Source: Mycobacterium paraffinicum (GTDB lineage Bacteria; Actinomycetota; Actinomycetes; Mycobacteriales; Mycobacteriaceae). From it: a stretch of DNA of 21,997 nt. The notes under the pieces are model-generated. The model was not told the origin of the DNA, searched no databases, and saw nothing but the letters and a program-made list of their open reading frames with translations. Numbering within the stretch: position 1 is the first letter of the stretch; each line of letters begins with the position of its first letter. The translations under genes were made by a program, and so were the position numbers. Below, piece by piece: positions 21,337 to 21,997 of this stretch. The DNA lies in NCBI RefSeq assembly GCF_001907675.1, contig NZ_MPNT01000058.1:1-21997 (forward strand), given 5' to 3'.

Positions 21337-21997
21337 CTAGGACGGCCGCGCGACGATCACCGGCATGCGGACCGCGTGGACGACGGCGTTGCTGACCGAA
21401 CCCAGCAACACGCCGGTCAGGCCGCCCCGGCCGTGGCTGCCCACGACGACGAGTTGCGCGGACTCCGACTGTTCGATGAGCTGCCGGGCCGGCCGGTCGG
21501 AAACGACGACCCGGTGCACGGCGACGTCGGGATACCGCTCCTGCCAGCCGGCCAACTGTTCGGCCAGGCTCCGCTCGGCTTCGCCCCTCACCGCCGCCCA
21601 GTCCACCCCGGGCAGCTCGAAGACGTCGACGTCACTCCACGCGTGCAGCGCCGTCAGCGCGACGCCGCGACGCGACGCCTCGTCGAACGCGACGGCCACC
21701 GCCGCCTCGGAGGCGGGCGAGCCGTCGACGCCCACCAGGACCGGGGCCTGCTGGGGGTGTTCCATCAGCGGATCCTCGTCGCGGATGACGGCGACCGGGC
21801 ACCGCGCGCCGCGGACCACGCTGCTGCTCACCGAACCCAGCAGCAGCCTGCCCATCGCCCCGCGTCCGTTGCTGCCGACCACGATCATCTCGGCCTCTTT
21901 GGACATCTCGACCAGCGTGGGAACCGGGGGTGCACACCGCAGCTCGCTGCGGACGTCGATCTTGCGGTCCGTGGTGACGGCCTCCTCGGCGATCTTG
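21337..21997 (-). CDS. Universal stress protein, two-domain, Rv2005c-like (5' truncated by window edge)
   Basis: The frame is open to the window edge, so the start and most of the first Usp domain lie outside. The end of domain 1 is visible ('[20 protein letters not shown]'), followed by a complete domain 2 starting '[16 protein letters not shown]' and ending '[33 protein letters not shown]'. Both carry the G-x2-G-x9-G-S ATP-binding motif, so this is an ATP-binding tandem USP, about 295 aa in relatives. Such proteins accumulate in hypoxia and stress in mycobacteria, and Rv2005c is in the DosR regulon. It is followed at 15 nt by the Rv2004c-like kinase, the same order as in M. tuberculosis. 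Its promoter is outside the window. Confidence 0.9.
   Translation of the reverse strand, partial: KIAEEAVTTDRKIDVRSELRCAPPVPTLVEMSKEAEMIVVGSNGRGAMGRLLLGSVSSSVVRGARCPVAVIRDEDPLMEHPQQAPVLVGVDGSPASEAAVAVAFDEASRRGVALTALHAWSDVDVFELPGVDWAAVRGEAERSLAEQLAGWQERYPDVAVHRVVVSDRPARQLIEQSESAQLVVVGSHGRGGLTGVLLGSVSNAVVHAVRMPVIVARPS

Overview
The window is high-GC DNA with the gene content of a slow-growing Mycobacterium. The best taxonomic pointer is an Hsp20 protein at 11442-11891 that looks like the 18 kDa antigen (Hsp18) of M. leprae and the M. avium group. Other pointers are an Rv2298-like aldo/keto reductase, an Acg-type nitroreductase, an Rv2004c/Rv2005c-like kinase-USP pair, a WS/DGAT acyltransferase, leaderless starts and ANTAR proteins. 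The species cannot be fixed from the sequence alone. No tRNA, rRNA, CRISPR array, IS element or phage gene was seen.

Layout. (1) 1-1573, plus strand: the 3' part of a PknH-like sensor-domain protein, then an aldo/keto reductase 9 nt later. (2) 8694-1570, minus strand: GAF-ANTAR regulator, zinc alcohol dehydrogenase, glycogen debranching enzyme GlgX, a membrane PAS-GGDEF diguanylate cyclase and an SDR. The 307-nt gap between glgX and the cyclase holds a short repeat of the glgX 3' end and a scrap resembling a GGDEF C-terminus. (3) 9008-10318, plus strand: an NDH-2-like FAD oxidoreductase with an apparently leaderless start. (4) 11296-10324, minus strand: a HspR-like MerR regulator and a DUF1360 membrane protein, divergent from hsp18. 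A perfect 7-4-7 palindrome lies between merR and hsp18. hsp18 is followed by a hairpin and a PAS-ANTAR protein. (5) A WS/DGAT acyltransferase (minus) is divergent from phosphoenolpyruvate synthase ppsA (plus), with a DosR-like box between them. (6) 21997-16770, minus strand: universal stress protein, APH/P-loop kinase, Acg nitroreductase and two FabH-like ketosynthases, the second with a degraded active site.

How it fits together. Much of the right half resembles the dormancy (DosR/hypoxia) stimulon: USP, Rv2004c-like kinase, Acg, small heat-shock protein, TAG synthase and PEP synthase. I see two DosR-like boxes upstream of acg at about -44 and -66 from a plausible start site, and another between WS/DGAT and ppsA. 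The most unusual element is the putative acg-ketosynthase-ketosynthase operon. It would place a two-subunit FabH-type condensing enzyme under hypoxic control. The left half combines carbon-store metabolism (GlgX) with second-messenger and RNA-level regulators (GGDEF, GAF-ANTAR). A hairpin with an ANTAR-type hexaloop lies in the putative leader of the GAF-ANTAR gene.
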